From Prinsepia uniflora (taxonomy: Eukaryota; Streptophyta; Magnoliopsida; Rosales; Rosaceae): a DNA stretch of 64,000 nt. Each line of letters starts with the position of its first letter. Position 1 is the first letter of the stretch. Both the position numbers and the translations under genes were made by a program. The DNA is taken from the NCBI GenBank assembly GCA_032719365.1, contig CM064866.1:9901781-9965780 (forward strand), written 5' to 3'. The notes below the pieces were generated by a model, which was not told the origin of the DNA, ran no database searches, and worked only from the letters and a program-made list of their open reading frames with translations. Positions 34,923 to 46,954 of the stretch are shown in pieces.

Positions 34923-35511
34923 AATTTCATTCTCGAAATTCGGATGTACCTCTCCAACAACAATCTTGGAGACTACATTTACATCCATATCTCGGGTTCC
35001 CACGTGAACCCTCGTTCACTATGCATAACCACAATCACTTGTTCCAATTTTTCGGCTCGTCCCTAGCCCTCCTATCACACCATGACTTATCCCGAGTCCT
35101 AAATCAACTCCTGACTCCTACTGAGTCCAAGTCCAATATCTCGACTCCTCTCGAGTTTGAATTCAACATCCACTATCCATGCCACCATTGGCATATCCGG
35201 TCACCTAGCAAACACCCCTAGGCGAACCACATTCTAGTCAGGATCTCCCAACACACTCTAAACCATCTCATTCCAGGTCCAACTCACCCATTCAAGCTGT
35301 ATTACTCACTACTGAGCTTAAGCATCATCCAGACCCATTCATCATGGGACCAACATGCCCAACACAAGTCCAAGATACACTACCTGACCCCAATCAAGGG
35401 TCATACCCACTCCAGGGATTTCCTATACCCTCATATCTCGTCTCATCACCAGGCTGCGCACAGGGCTCGCATCTCGGAGGCATGACGTAACAACAGAAAA
35501 AGGTAACCAAA

Positions 35512-35524
35512 GGCTCTGATACCA
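35512..35524 (-). other. Primer-binding site (initiator tRNA-Met type)
   Basis: On the minus strand TGGTATCAGAGCC follows the LTR end TCCTGTCA by three bases. This matches the usual PBS complementary to plant initiator tRNA-Met and fixes the element's orientation. Confidence 0.85.
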
Positions 35525-35527
35525 CTT

Positions 35528-38205
35528 TGACAGGACCCGTCCCAACTAGACTTTGATAACCGTGTCTGGTCCTACTCCCGTCTGACAAGTCAACTGAAGT
35601 CCCAAAACTACCCCTCAGCACTTGTTAGACAAGGGATAACTGCATTGATTTTCGCTCATGCCTTCGCCTCTCGATCAGCCTCGAACGTCGTGTCACGACC
35701 TAGAGGGTCATAAAAACATAAAAGGTGTGAGGGGAAAAAAATAATATCCTTTGAAAATACATTTCAAATAGACCATCTTCCCCTTCAGTTTATCAAAGCA
35801 TGCATGCATAGGGAAAAACATATGAATAACCATCACCGGCTTTTCAGCCAAATTACATGAGAACACTAACCTGGCCACAAAGACCAAAACCCATACTCAT
35901 TACCAGTACGCAAAGAATCAAAATCAAATCAACATCAAACATCACTACTCACAAGTGCACAATCAATCACACAATCACATCTGCACTACGCGTAGGCAAT
36001 ATACTGTGCCTCAGTCGTCTGGGAAGCCACCCCTAGCTCCGACTGTCCAGGCACACATATCCTCGAGCATCAGTCATCTGGGTAATCCCTTGGCTTCGAC
36101 TGCCTAGGCCCCGAGTGTCAGCCGCCTGGGTATACCCCCTAGAATCGACTGCTTGGGAACAATCACAAACATATCCCCGTGCTTCGGTCGTATGGGTAAT
36201 CCTCTAGCTTCGACCGTCTGGGCACTCACAATGAAAATGAAAACCATCCCGGGATTACATCCCAAAACATTTCAATCAAATCCTTGACTTCAAACCAAGT
36301 CAAAATCATTCCCGACAGGGTCTCAAGCCCAAATGTCATTTACACGTAAATATGTAAAATCTCATTTGAAAACATTAAAATAATCCAAAAATCATCCTTG
36401 ACTCACCAACTAAGTCAAAATATCCTTTTTAAAACCTTTTTGACTTCGGGCATAGGCCAAAACATCATTTGCACATTCCTCGTAAAATATGTCCGAAAGA
36501 CCGATTAAAATAATCATTAATCACAATTAATCATGCCAAATCAACATGAAATCATTGCAAACCAAATCATGCAATCAATCATGTAAAACATTTAACTATG
36601 CATGCATAACAGTTTATAAAACAAACGTCCACTCACACACCGTCCAAACCGCTCGATTGTGAGCTACACGCTTTTCCGTAATTTCTGAAATTTTCCAGGA
36701 ATCATTAATCCTGTCCAAAATAATCATTAAGGGTCACTAATGACTAATAATATTATATTAATTTCCCATAATTTTCCGGAAATTAATTACGAATTAAAAA
36801 CATAACATAAGCCTTCGGACCCTCGAAACAATATCGAAACGGTGTCCGATCGACTCGAAACCAACGCTAAAATGTTCGTTACATCAAAAGAAATAAGTTT
36901 CATGTTGAATTCACCTTGAGACGAGGTTTCACGCGCCCTCATGCGCCACCGTGAGTGGTTGCGCGTGAAGTCGACGCGCCTGCTACAGTACCCGGTTACT
37001 GTTCATCGTCACCTCTACCTGTTTTCCCTGCAAACGGGTCATGCGGTGCAACCCGGTCCAATCCTTTTCAATTCGTGGTCGATTTCCACAATTAATTCAT
37101 GTTATAGCATCGTTATAACTTTAATTGAGGTCCTGTAATCTTAATTACACAAAAACTTACCTTTATATCGTCGAACTCAACCTCCCAATTTCCACACTAT
37201 CGTAGTTACTGTTCACCATTCAATTTCGTCTAAAATTGATTGTTTTCTTGCAATTTATCCCTCAAGAAGCTTCGTGGGATACTTATAAACAAGTTTCCAA
37301 TGCCAATTTTAGCTTTCGATCCTTCCAATTACTCGATTGGCATTCGAAAATCCGAAGTCCTCACCCCCTCAGTTCTACGTCAAAACGACATCAATTTTCA
37401 TCAAATTTGATTTGTTTCCAGTCGAAATGATCCCAGAAGGCTCAATTGAGGGTCAATTTCACTCATCGCAGCCCATAAATTCAAGTTCGAATTTTTGAAA
37501 GGCATGAACTTCACGGGTTTGGGTCTTCGGGTTTAGGGGCTAATTTTCCTCAATTTTCCTCTAGTTCTCACTCGTTTTTCTCTGTGTATTCGTCCCACCG
37601 TCTCAGGTTTCATACTTGTCCTCACCCATAACTCGATTTTGTTGGGAGATTTGGATGAAGGGGCGGTTTGTTGTAAATCAACAACAATACAACACATCCA
37701 GCTATCACGACAAGGCCACTAAGCCTTCTCTACCTGTGACAGATGTCACAAACAAGACAGAAGAGTCACCATCCCACTGACTCAGCATAATCCTACCCCA
37801 AATTACCATTTTGCCCTTCTTTGAAAAATTACCAAATTACCCTTCAGTATTCAAGGTCCATAACTTTCACATCTGAACTCTAATAGACGCATGTCGCCTG
37901 TCTATGGATTCAGTGTCTCGAGACCTCCCGTCTAACAAGTCAACTGAAGTCCTGAAACTACCCCTCATCACTTGTCAGAAAAGGGATAACTGCACCGTTT
38001 TTCGCTCATGCCTCCACCTCTCGATCAGCCCGGAACGTCGTGCCACGGCCTGGAGGGTCATCAAAACAGAAAAGGTGTGAATGGATAAAAATAATATCCT
38101 TTGAAAATACATTTCAAATAGACTATTTTCCCCTCAATTTTATCAAACCATGCATGCATAGGGTAAAACATATGAATAACCATTACCTGTTTTCTAGTCA
38201 AATCA
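35528..38205 (-). repeat. Family C LTR and a second LTR fragment, minus orientation
   Basis: 35528 upward is an LTR 3' end (TGACAGGACCCGTCCC), continuing through U5/R-like sequence to about 37927. There a second copy of the LTR 3' region starts abruptly (CCCGTCTAACAAGTCAACTG, compare 35576) and runs to about 38205. The 5' LTR terminus is missing. No coding content. Confidence 0.7.
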
Positions 38206-39482
38206 CATGAAACTTACTTCTTTTGATGTAACGAACATTTTAGCGTTGGTTTCGAGTCGATCGGACACCGTTTCGATATTGTTTCGAGGGTCTGAAGGCT
38301 TATGTTAAGTTTTTAATTCGTAATTAATTCCCAGAAAATTATGGGAAATTAATATGATATTATTGAGTCATTAGTGACCCTTAATGATGATTTTGGACAG
38401 GATTCATGATTCCTGGAAAATGTAGGAAATTATGGAAAAACTTGCAACTTAGAATCGAGCTGTTTGGACGGTGTATGAGTGGACGTTTGTTTTATAAACT
38501 GTTATGCATGCATAGTTAAATGTTTTACATGATTGATTGCATAATTTGGTTTGCAATGATGTCATGGTGATTTGGAATGATTAATTGTGATTAATGATTA
38601 TTTTAATCGGTCTTTCGGACACATTTTTATAAGGAATTTGCAAATGATATTTTTACGGATTTACGTGTAAATGTCATTTGGGCTTGAGACCTTGTCGGGA
38701 ATGATTTTGACTTGGTTTGAAGTCAAGGATTTGATTAAAATGTTTGGGATGTAATCCCGGGATGGTTTTCATTGTGATTGTGAGTGCCCAGACGGTCGAA
38801 GCTAGGGGATTACCCAGATGACCGAAGCTTGGGGGATATGTTTGTGATTATTCCTAGGCAGCCGATGCTAGGGGGCATACCCAGGCGGCTGACACTCGGG
38901 GCCCAGGTAGTTGAAGCTAGGAGATTACCCAGATGACTGATGCTCGAGGATATGTGTGCCTGGACAGTTAAAGCTAGGGGTGGCTTCCCAGACGATTGAG
39001 GCACATGATATTGCCTACGCGTAGTGCGGATGTGATTGTGTGATTGATTGTGCACTTGTGAGTAGTGCTGTTTGATGTTGATTTGATTTTGTTTCTTTGC
39101 GTACTGGTAATAAGTACAGGTTTTGGTCTTTGTGGCCAGGTTAATGTTTTCATGTGATTTGGCTGAAAAGCCAGTGATGGTTATTCATATGTTTTGCCAT
39201 ATGCATGCATGGTTTGATAAACTGGAAGGGAAGATTGTCTATTTGAAATGTATTTTCAAAGGATATTATTTTTGTCCACTCACACCTTTTATGTTTTTAT
39301 GACCCTCCAGGCTGTGGCATGCCATTCAGGGCTGATCGAGAGGCGGAAGCATGAGCGGAAATTAGTGCAGTTATCCATTGTCTGACAGGTGCTGAGGGGT
39401 AGTTTCGGGACTTCAGTTGACTTGTCAGACGGGAGCAGGACCGTGCACGGTTATCAAAGTCTAGTTGGGACGGGTCCTGTCA
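38206..39482 (+). repeat. Family C LTR 3' half, plus orientation (inverted to 35528-36911)
   Basis: This segment is the reverse complement of about 35528-36911, including TGTAACGAACATTTTAGCG and the terminal GACGGGTCCTGTCA. The junction at 38205 lies in the shared word ACATGA, suggesting microhomology joining. Confidence 0.8.
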
Positions 39483-39742
39483 ACAAGTCCTAGCCGCTAC
39501 CTCAAACATCACTCCACTCGTCTCATCGCACGTACTCTCGACCTATTGTCCTAAATTAGTTCAACGTCGACACATATACATAAAAACACTACTTTGGGTC
39601 AGCCGACAGACAAGACTTGAACAAAATCAGTGACTACATAAATTTTTCTTTCATTACTCGTTAGACCTTTTAGCTCGGTCTAGAAAAGATTACAAAAAAG
39701 GCACTCGATCATACTACATGATACAAGGCCAACGGCTGATCA

Positions 39743-41839
39743 CTAATCTAGTTCCTCCATCTCAGCATCAGGATTCTCGATCTCTGGTTCCCCCTTCGGC
39801 TGTTTAGTCTCTACCTCCACTTCCAAGTTCGCCTCCTCTATTCATTTTGACTTGGTCTCCCTATCTTTACCTCTATTCTCGGTGTTGTCGTCATTGCCAT
39901 CAGTCGAGTCCTCGGTAAACATCTCAGTAGTTATGTCCTACCCGGGCCAAGGAGTCTTAATTGATAGACCTAGATTGTAAAGGAAGAGATTCTAGAAGAA
40001 GTCCCACTCGCAGTCGGTGGCATAGTCAATTTTGATTGTCGTCATTTCTTTAGACCCTTTGAACTATGCCACCGCTTCCTCCCGGGCACGGATCAAGTCG
40101 GCCTCCCTCGCAGCCTTAACTCGGTTGAGCTCTTTCCAGTACTGAGCTACATCCTTCTCGACATTAACCGAATTAGCATGGGCTCCTCTTGTCGAGCTAG
40201 AAGTTTCTTCTTCAGGTCTTCCCTGGCCTGCACTACCTCCTTCACTTTTCTCTTCTCGGCCTTCAGCAGTTGAGTTATGTCTCCAGCCGCTTTGATGGCC
40301 TTGTCGGCCTAACCGAGTTTGGGAGCCAGCTTATCCTACTTTTTCTTGAGGTTTCTCTTCTCCCTTAAGGCCTAGTTGATCATTTTCTACGCTTTGGAAA
40401 ACTGGAGGTAGACCTCGCCGAAGACCTTCACATGAATCAAGTCAGACCGACTCACCCTCGACACAAAAACCATACTTGAAAACTAAACCCAAGTACATAT
40501 TTACATTGCCAAGCAAAAGAAGTGTCCTCTCTATTTTCTGCTTAGGTGTCTTCACGGGGGCAGAGACCAAGTCGTCCAAGGGGATCGATGACCCCTTGCA
40601 CAGCCCATTCACCAAGGGTATCATTTGATTCGAGTAATAGATGGTTGCCTAGGAGCTTGACGAACCAGGGTCCATGATTGACTCCTCATCGGTGTCAATC
40701 AGTCTGGCCGAGTACTGAAATCCCAGCAATCGAAGAATGTGTTGGCTGCGTTCCAAGTCGTTTAGAGCAGCCTTCACCTTTCGAACAATTTCCTTCTCTT
40801 TCAGCGTAATCTCCTCAGTTGGAAACAAACCTGCACACCGAGTCGAAGTCAAAGTCAATATAAACAAAAAGACACTATATAAGACAAATGGCCAACATAA
40901 CAACACCGAGATGATGAGACACCTTCAGTCTGAAACTTGATCGGTATGGGATCCCCGTTGGTGTTCCCATCTCAGTCCCCACCAACAAAACATAATTCCT
41001 TCTTGTAGGACTTTTGTGAGGTCAGCATATCGAGTATGAACTCGCCCATCTTGTTTTTCTTTCGACACCGAACAAAGATCCACACTGTGCTTTGTTGCTG
41101 AAAGTCGAACTCGTACAAGTACATTAGCTGAGCATAGGTCGACTCAAGCTACTCTGCCCACCAGAAGGTCGTGTAAAAGGAGCAGAGCACAATCCACACA
41201 TTAGGATTGAGCTTACCGGCTGCGACCCCCATCTTCTTCACCATCCTTCGCAACCACGGGTGCAACGGCAGACGCACCCCATGGTGCGTCAACTCGATAT
41301 AGAATAAGGCCATTCCAGTCAAGGGCTTACTCGGTCGCTCACCTTTCACTGGTAACCTAAGCTCCACCGAGTCAGGCACCTCAAATTCAGTACGAAGCAT
41401 GCTCAACCCCTTGTTAGTCTCCTTATTCACCATTTCATCTGCGGTGAAGGCAACCTTCACAATTGTCACCACATCTAAAATTGACCCATCACTGGCTGAT
41501 CGCACCTTAGGTATACGGACTGTCCCCCTTATCCGACCATAGGTCAACTTCAGTGCCTTATACACACCCTTTGCAAGGATGGTATCAGTGTCGACCGGCA
41601 CATGGCCACCGCCCGCGCGATCGGCCACTTCCTCTTCTGGGACCGGCTCATCCCCTCTGTCCAGAGCTCTCGATCACCTCTTTAACTAGCTGAGCCCTAT
41701 CACCTACTTCCTCCAAGCTAGCCTCGTCCTCACTATCAGACGCGGGGGGTAGAAGCACTTTTACACTACTATCAGATGATTCATCGACCTTTGAGTCGTA
41801 GAACTTCCCCTCTAACGCCGAGTTACTATTCTTGGACAT
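39743..41839 (-). pseudogene. Antisense extra ORF of the Tat-type element (plant gypsy-type transposon domain)
   Basis: The minus-strand ATG at 41839 opens an acidic/Ser-rich N-terminus. After a one-base frame change near 41645 the frame runs to 41149 with FEVPDSVELRLP, HHGVRLPLHPWLRRMV, KLNPNVWIVL, and after a stop WIFVRCRKKNKM and CFVGGD. This order matches the plant 'putative gypsy type transposon' domain (PF04195-like). An intron is likely between about 40925 and 40832, where the frame resumes after a TGCAG acceptor with a charged coiled-coil-like region. The C-terminus is acidic and ends at the stop 39743-39745. The protein's function is unknown. Several lesions make this copy non-functional. 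Confidence 0.7.
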
Positions 41840-42003
41840 CTACAAAACATAAACAAAAAAAAAACACAAAAAGGGGAGAACACACAACTCAGCGGTCGAC
41901 CCACACCTTGGAAAATCTAAGCACAGACTCAACGAAGTTCATGCTCAGTTCTTTCTAAGTTTCTATTTTAATCGAAAAAAGTCAGAGAAATGATAACTTA
42001 CTG
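41840..42003 (-). other. Probable 5'-UTR intron of the antisense ORF
   Basis: Read on the minus strand, a consensus donor GTAAGTTA begins at 42003 and a T-rich stretch ending TTTGTAG stops one base before the ATG at 41839. The segment is T-rich with no ATG-led frame, as expected of a plant leader intron. Confidence 0.55.
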
Positions 42004-42152
42004 TGTTTTTTTGTGGCGGAGTTGACAGATTGGAAATTGCACTATCGTAAGCACCATCGCCGAGAGACGATCAGAAATCGCCTTGAAAACTGACAGAGTT
42101 TCGCCTCGCTTCTCAAAAATGCAAAGTGAAGAAGTCGGTGGAGGACCTCTCC

Positions 42153-42162
42153 TATTTATAAA
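42153..42162 (-). promoter_or_regulatory. TATA box for the antisense ORF
   Basis: On the minus strand TTTATAAATAGGAGAGG is a strong plant TATA box, about 310 bp upstream of the antisense ATG and about 150 bp upstream of the leader intron donor. It faces against the element's own LTR promoter. Confidence 0.55.
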
Positions 42163-42823
42163 GCTCGGTTGGACAACGAGGCGTCTAATCCCCAAGTGGC
42201 CAATAGGTGTCACAAACCACACTAATTCGACTGACATATGTCTAACCGAAGAAGACCAAGCGCCTTCATCCAACCAAACCGACTTTCGCATCAGATCACC
42301 GCCTCAATTTCGAATAACCAACCTTGCCCCAGCCTATCGACTTTCAGCTTGTTAATCGACCGTGAATTCCCCTGATCAACTCTAAACAGCTTTCGCCAAG
42401 CCACGTACCCCACTCGGTGGATGCCCACTGACCCATTGTTTCGGGCCATCACCGTCTCCATCGACCTCGTCCCTGGGAGATTTTGCGAACGACACACTAA
42501 GAAGCCTATCAACTCGGTGCGTCTCGACCACCGAGTACCATTTTACACATGCTGGGTCACCCGATTCAATGTTGCACCGACTTGGATCTCCGCTTTGAGT
42601 TTCTTGACACCTGAGCTCCTGCCTACATGGACGACCGAGAAGCTTCCGCCGAGGCACCTTCCCCAACACAACGACAACATACCATTTCTACCTAGACGCT
42701 CGGGACCAGCTCACCGACCTATCTCAACTGAGGGACTTGGGGGACTACATATATACTTCCCACCGAATATGGAAGAACAAGACAAGTCCCCAACCGAGAC
42801 ATTCTATCTCAGTCAAGAACTTG

Positions 42824-45752
42824 TGTAACGACCCGTTCTGGAAATTAGGGTTAAGACTGTGATTAAGATAGGATTAATGAGTTTAATCGGCGGTTAGTTG
42901 GGTTCGATAGGTCCGTTGGTGTAGAATGACGATTTTGCCCCTAGTCTGGGCCAATAGTTGACTTTTAGTTCGGGCGGTCAATTGGGTATTGACCGGTGAC
43001 CGTGACGTAGTTTAGGATGTCACGAGTCCGTAGACAGGTGGCACGCCCGATTCCGACATCCGAGGAGGAAGTTATGATGTTCGGAAGGTTGGGAGCATTG
43101 CCGTAATTTGGTTAAAGTAGGGGGAAAAGTTGACTTTTTGTACGATCGGGTTTTGACACGTTGACCTAGGATAGTTAGGTAGATCTCGTCGTCCTGAATT
43201 CAACGACAGGCAGCACGTGTTCATCGGAGTTAGGATGTGTAAGTTACAGGTCTAAAACGGTAAGGGCAAAATGGTAATATTTGATTTAAAAGAAGGGCAT
43301 TTTAGTCTTTTTTACTTTGGGTTTGGTGCAGCCGGATTGGGACAAGTGGACAGGGGAGATTGAGATTTTTGTGTGAGGCTTGAAGGGATGGTGACACGTG
43401 GGAGAGCTCTAGTGGGTTCTAGGGTGCACGGTCCAATTATTTGGCTGTGTGTCGTGTGTGTGTGAGTTGAACAAGAGAGAACAGAGACTGAGGAATTGAG
43501 AGGAGTTGGACGTTGATCGTGAGTGTTGGTGTGTTCTGGCGAGTGAGGAGTGACCAGAGATCGAGAGGGAGACAGTGAGTGAGTTGGGGATTGCAACCCG
43601 TGTGAGTCGAGTGTGTGAGGAGGGTGTGAGGTTCCAAAAAACAGAGAAGAGTTTGAGTGGTGGTGCTGCCGTGTAAGGGACCAATCGAGGCTGGTGGAGG
43701 TGTCCAGAGGACGGAGGTGGACTGGAGGAGTCGTGTCCTCACGACTGAGCTCACGGTGGTGGTCAGTGTACAGGTAATTCCTCATCTTCTTTCAATTGCC
43801 CTGTTTTGCCGTCGAACTTCAAACTGTGAGTCGTGGGTTTTGAGTGCGAGTCGAGGCTTTTGGTGAGTTGTGTGAGACTCAGGAGGGTCCTAGGAGTCGT
43901 CTAGGGTGGTTGCTGTGACGGGGGGTTACCTGGTTGGTCGAATTGGAAAATAGGGGATGGTTCGGGTTTGGTTTCGAGTTTGGGACGATGATCCAGGGGT
44001 TGTGTCGAGGTGTTATAGTGAGGGGAATAGGTTGCTTAGGACTGGACGAAGAGACTGGTGAAGAGAGGGAGGAAAACGGTGCAGGTACGACGGAGAACCG
44101 GGAACGCCGGTTCAAACCGGTTCTCCCAAGGAAGACGATGATGAACAGTGATTGTGTGCAGGCGCGTGAAGCCCACGCGCAGCCACTTTGGGCGGCGCGT
44201 GAAGCCCACGCGCAACCACTTTGGGCGGCGCGTGGGGGCGCGTGCGGCGGTGTTTGGGAAAACGGTCAATTGATTTTTTGTTCTAAATGTCATAATGAAT
44301 CCATTGGAATTGGTTTTGGGTTAATCGGACGTCGTTTGAGATTAGTTCCGCGAGGTTGAAGGTTTAGGTTCCGGTTCGTTATGTGTAGGACCCGGAGAGT
44401 TTTGGGGAAAATTAGGTGGACCTTAGTAGATGTGTTAGTAACGTACTTTGGTGATTATTGACAGGATCGGGATTTCCTGAGGAAGCTGAGGAACGTACGG
44501 GACGTACGGGGTGCGAGTGACGTGTCGGTTACTGTGAGTGGACCCCTTCTCTAAACTTGAGCATGCATAACTTCTTTTAATTACTTGTTTTATGGTTTTA
44601 CATATGATTTCATGATTGTTGAATATGTGATGTTGGTTTTACATAATTGCAAGGTTTTCGAGAAAGTACGGTTTTCAGCACGTTTTACGAGAAAATGTTG
44701 GAATTCTGATTTCGATACTATGACTTGGGAATTCAAATGATCAATGGTTTTGGAACATGATTTTGATGATCAAGGCTTTCGATTTTGAAATCGGATTTCA
44801 GAAATGGAATTTGGTTTTAAAGTTGAAAAGTGGAATTCCGGATTTGGGTTCGGAATTAAGGTTTTGGATGCCGGAAGGGCATCAGACCAGTGATTTCTGA
44901 TTCGGGTTCGGATGTGGTTTTATAAATGGTTTTTCAACTGGTTTTGGATTGGATTTGCTGGATCTGGATATTGGGTTTAAAGATCCGGATATTATGTTTG
45001 ACGGGGGAGGGGCCCGGATTGGGTTTAAACACCCGGATTGAGTTTAAAGACTCGGGAGTTTAAAGACTCGGATATATTGATATTTCCCCCGTAGGCCTGT
45101 TGAGTTTAAAGACTCGGATATTATTGAGGCCTGGATTGAGTTTAAAGACTTGGGAGTTTAAAGACTCGGATAGGTCCAGTAGGTTTGATCGGATAATGAT
45201 TGGTTGAAACTTATGTTTTATGACGTGGTTTTTATGATGCTTATGACATGATTTCTATAATTGTTTTTATGATGTTTCTGCAAATGTTTTTATGACAATC
45301 TTTATGTGATTTATAACTAATTTCAGTAAATGGGTTATGCATGTGTGTTTTCAAAACAGAGGGCTAAAACCCTGGTTTTATTTTGCAATGGTTTTCAGAA
45401 CGTATTTTATTATTTATGGTCTACTCACACCTTCTGTTTTAAATTGCCCTCCAAGTCGTGGAGCTAGCGCGGGGGTTGACGTTGAGGCAGCGTCGAAGGC
45501 ATAGAATACTTGAGAGTGACCCCGGAGTGCTTTACATTTTCCGTTGTGCGTGTACCTAGTTTATCAGTTTTCTTTCCTTTGTATTTTGGTACTATGCTCT
45601 GTAACACTTTGACTTCGGGATGTTTAAGTTTCTCCTGCGTCTGGCTTGTGAGTGGTGGTTTTTAGTGAGATTACTTGGTCTCTGTGTCGGGGTGTCAGAA
45701 GGGAGCAGGATTTACCTCGGTTTTCGGAGTGGAACCGAGGTGGGTCCTGACA
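42824..45752 (+). mobile_element. Family 1 solo LTR, 2,929 bp, TSD ACTTG
   Basis: It starts TGTAACGACCCGTTCTGG and ends CGAGGTGGGTCCTGACA, with perfect ACTTG copies at 42819-42823 and 45753-45757. It splits the PPT region of the Tat-type element. It contains the GAGTTTAAAGACTCGG motif array (about 44945-45172) and tandem CGCG-rich inverted motifs (44158-44245). No PBS or pol, hence solo. Confidence 0.9.
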
Positions 45753-45766
45753 ACTTGGGGGACTTC
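45753..45766 (+). other. Polypurine tract of the Tat-type element
   Basis: ACTTGGGGGACTTC immediately precedes the 3' LTR start. An identical ACTTGGGGGACT word also occurs at about 42737, so the PPT region may once have been duplicated. Confidence 0.6.
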
Positions 45767-46249
45767 TATTGACACCATATCTGACTAGACCCACCAAACC
45801 ATATACCTAAAGCCCAAACACCTAACATTGACGAGGCCCACGCCACTTACATAGCCCTGAAAATAGGCCTAAGACAGAATGACACGTGGAAGTACCTCCA
45901 CCATCAATCTGCATAACCCATATTAGCATGCAAATCGAGGAGCATTCGTCCCACATCAAAACTATGAGAAATGAACATTCCACTCACCCCTATATAAGGG
46001 GTGCACATTTTCCAATAAGATAACTAAGACTCACTCTTCACTATTACTCGACCCAACTTAACATTTACCGTTTTTTTTTACGAACAAAGTTACTAATTTG
46101 ACCGTCAGAGAACCTTAGGCTGGCACCAAGTGCTCGTACTAACAAAAGACCCGTGACTCTTCCTTGTCCACAGGTTGCGAGGAAGGACACACGTCACAAG
46201 GTGATTGGGCGACGAGTAATTAACAGTCAGAACTTTTCATGCTTCAACA
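45767..46249 (+). repeat. 3' LTR of the Tat-type element
   Basis: It starts TATTGACACC (first TG mutated to TA) and ends CATGCTTCAACA, matching the 5' LTR at 16862-17333 throughout. The TATA box TATATAAGG at 45991-45999 is intact here, unlike in the 5' copy. Confidence 0.75.
45991..45999 (+). promoter_or_regulatory. TATA box in the 3' LTR
   Basis: CCCTATATAAGGGG is a consensus TATA box at the expected place before the R region; it could drive readout toward the methyltransferase gene about 960 bp downstream. Confidence 0.5.
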
Positions 46250-46904
46250 AGAAATGAAACTATTTCGATCCAAACCATTACTAACATTTCATTTTGGATC
46301 AATACGGTTTGAAACTGTTTAGGCATAAATAAAAAAGGTAAGGACATAAAAAAAAAAGCAAGGATACAAAAATAAAAAAAAGTAAAATAATTAGTACTCA
46401 AAATTTTGTATATTAAGCTTGCTGATGATTAGATTGCAAATATTACCATTATATTATGATTTATCAAACAAAAATTACCATTTAGTAATATTTATTATAT
46501 TTTTATCTGAGTATACATCTATTCATCACTTAATATATTCCAAACGAAGAATTTTCCAAACTAAATTATCAGATAGTCGCAAACATTACTAATAACAGAT
46601 TACCAAACTAAATACCAATAAAAGAACATATCATTTATCTAAGTATATATGTTCTATCTAGATAGTCGCAAACATTACAAATAAAAGATTTCGTTTGAAA
46701 TTACCAATTCTTTTATTTTCATTATTTTTACTTTGTATTAATAATAGATTTAAAAGATAAAAAAAAATTAATATAATACTTAACGATCTAATTTGGAGTT
46801 AACGAATTTTCAAAATGAAAATGAAAATTTAAACTATTACTAATAAAGTGATTTAAATTTTATCTGGTCAAATTTAAATTATTAGATAAATAATAGGTGG
46901 GAAC
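46250..46904. other. AT-rich intergenic stretch upstream of the methyltransferase gene
   Basis: The first 80 bases (ATTTCGATCCAAACC, GGTTTGAAACTG) resemble the AT-rich repeat at 12180-13400; the rest is A/T-rich with no gene. Confidence 0.4.
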
Positions 46905-46914
46905 GTATAAATAG
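46905..46914 (+). promoter_or_regulatory. Probable TATA box of the methyltransferase gene
   Basis: GTATAAATAG lies about 50 bp before the first ATG (46955) and 146 bp before the second in-frame ATG (47051). A start about 30 bp downstream of it would give a leader of only some 18 bases for the first ATG. Confidence 0.5.
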
Positions 46915-46954
46915 CGATTTTAGTGTATTTACCGTAAACAGCTAAATAAATAAT

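Larger units (their letters stand above)
34692..39482 (+). mobile_element. Rearranged 4.8-kb LTR element (family C) with internal inverted copies, TSD ACAAG
   Basis: The outer termini are those of one plus-strand element (TGTGACGACCC at 34692, GGGTCCTGTCA at 39482) and a perfect ACAAG duplication flanks it (34687-34691, 39483-39487). Inside, most of the sequence is the same family in minus orientation: an LTR 5' end (up to 34905), a PPT, about 620 bp of internal sequence, a PBS and an LTR from 35528 rightward. From 38206 it returns to plus. The internal region is far too short for gag-pol. It looks like a nested or recombined pair of the same family. Confidence 0.75.
16862..46249 (+). mobile_element. 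Tat-lineage Ty3/gypsy retrotransposon, heavily nested (whole span)
   Basis: Related LTRs at 16862-17333 and 45767-46249 bracket a PBS-like site, gag, protease, RT, RNase H and integrase on the plus strand, a 122-bp tandem array and an antisense extra ORF. Removing the nested insertions (20136-24844, 27404-27968, 28546-34415, 34692-39487, 42824-45757) leaves about 10.5 kb, a normal size for this lineage. Extra ORFs between pol and the 3' LTR are known in Tat-type elements. The five bases outside the LTRs (AATCT and AGAAA) do not match, so the pairing rests on LTR similarity and internal order. Every enzyme region is broken. Confidence 0.7.

Noticed and set aside
42421..42828. 135-residue plus-strand frame between the antisense ORF and the nested LTR
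   Set aside because: It lies upstream of the antisense promoter in the element's 3' region and shows no domain or splice context; probably chance.
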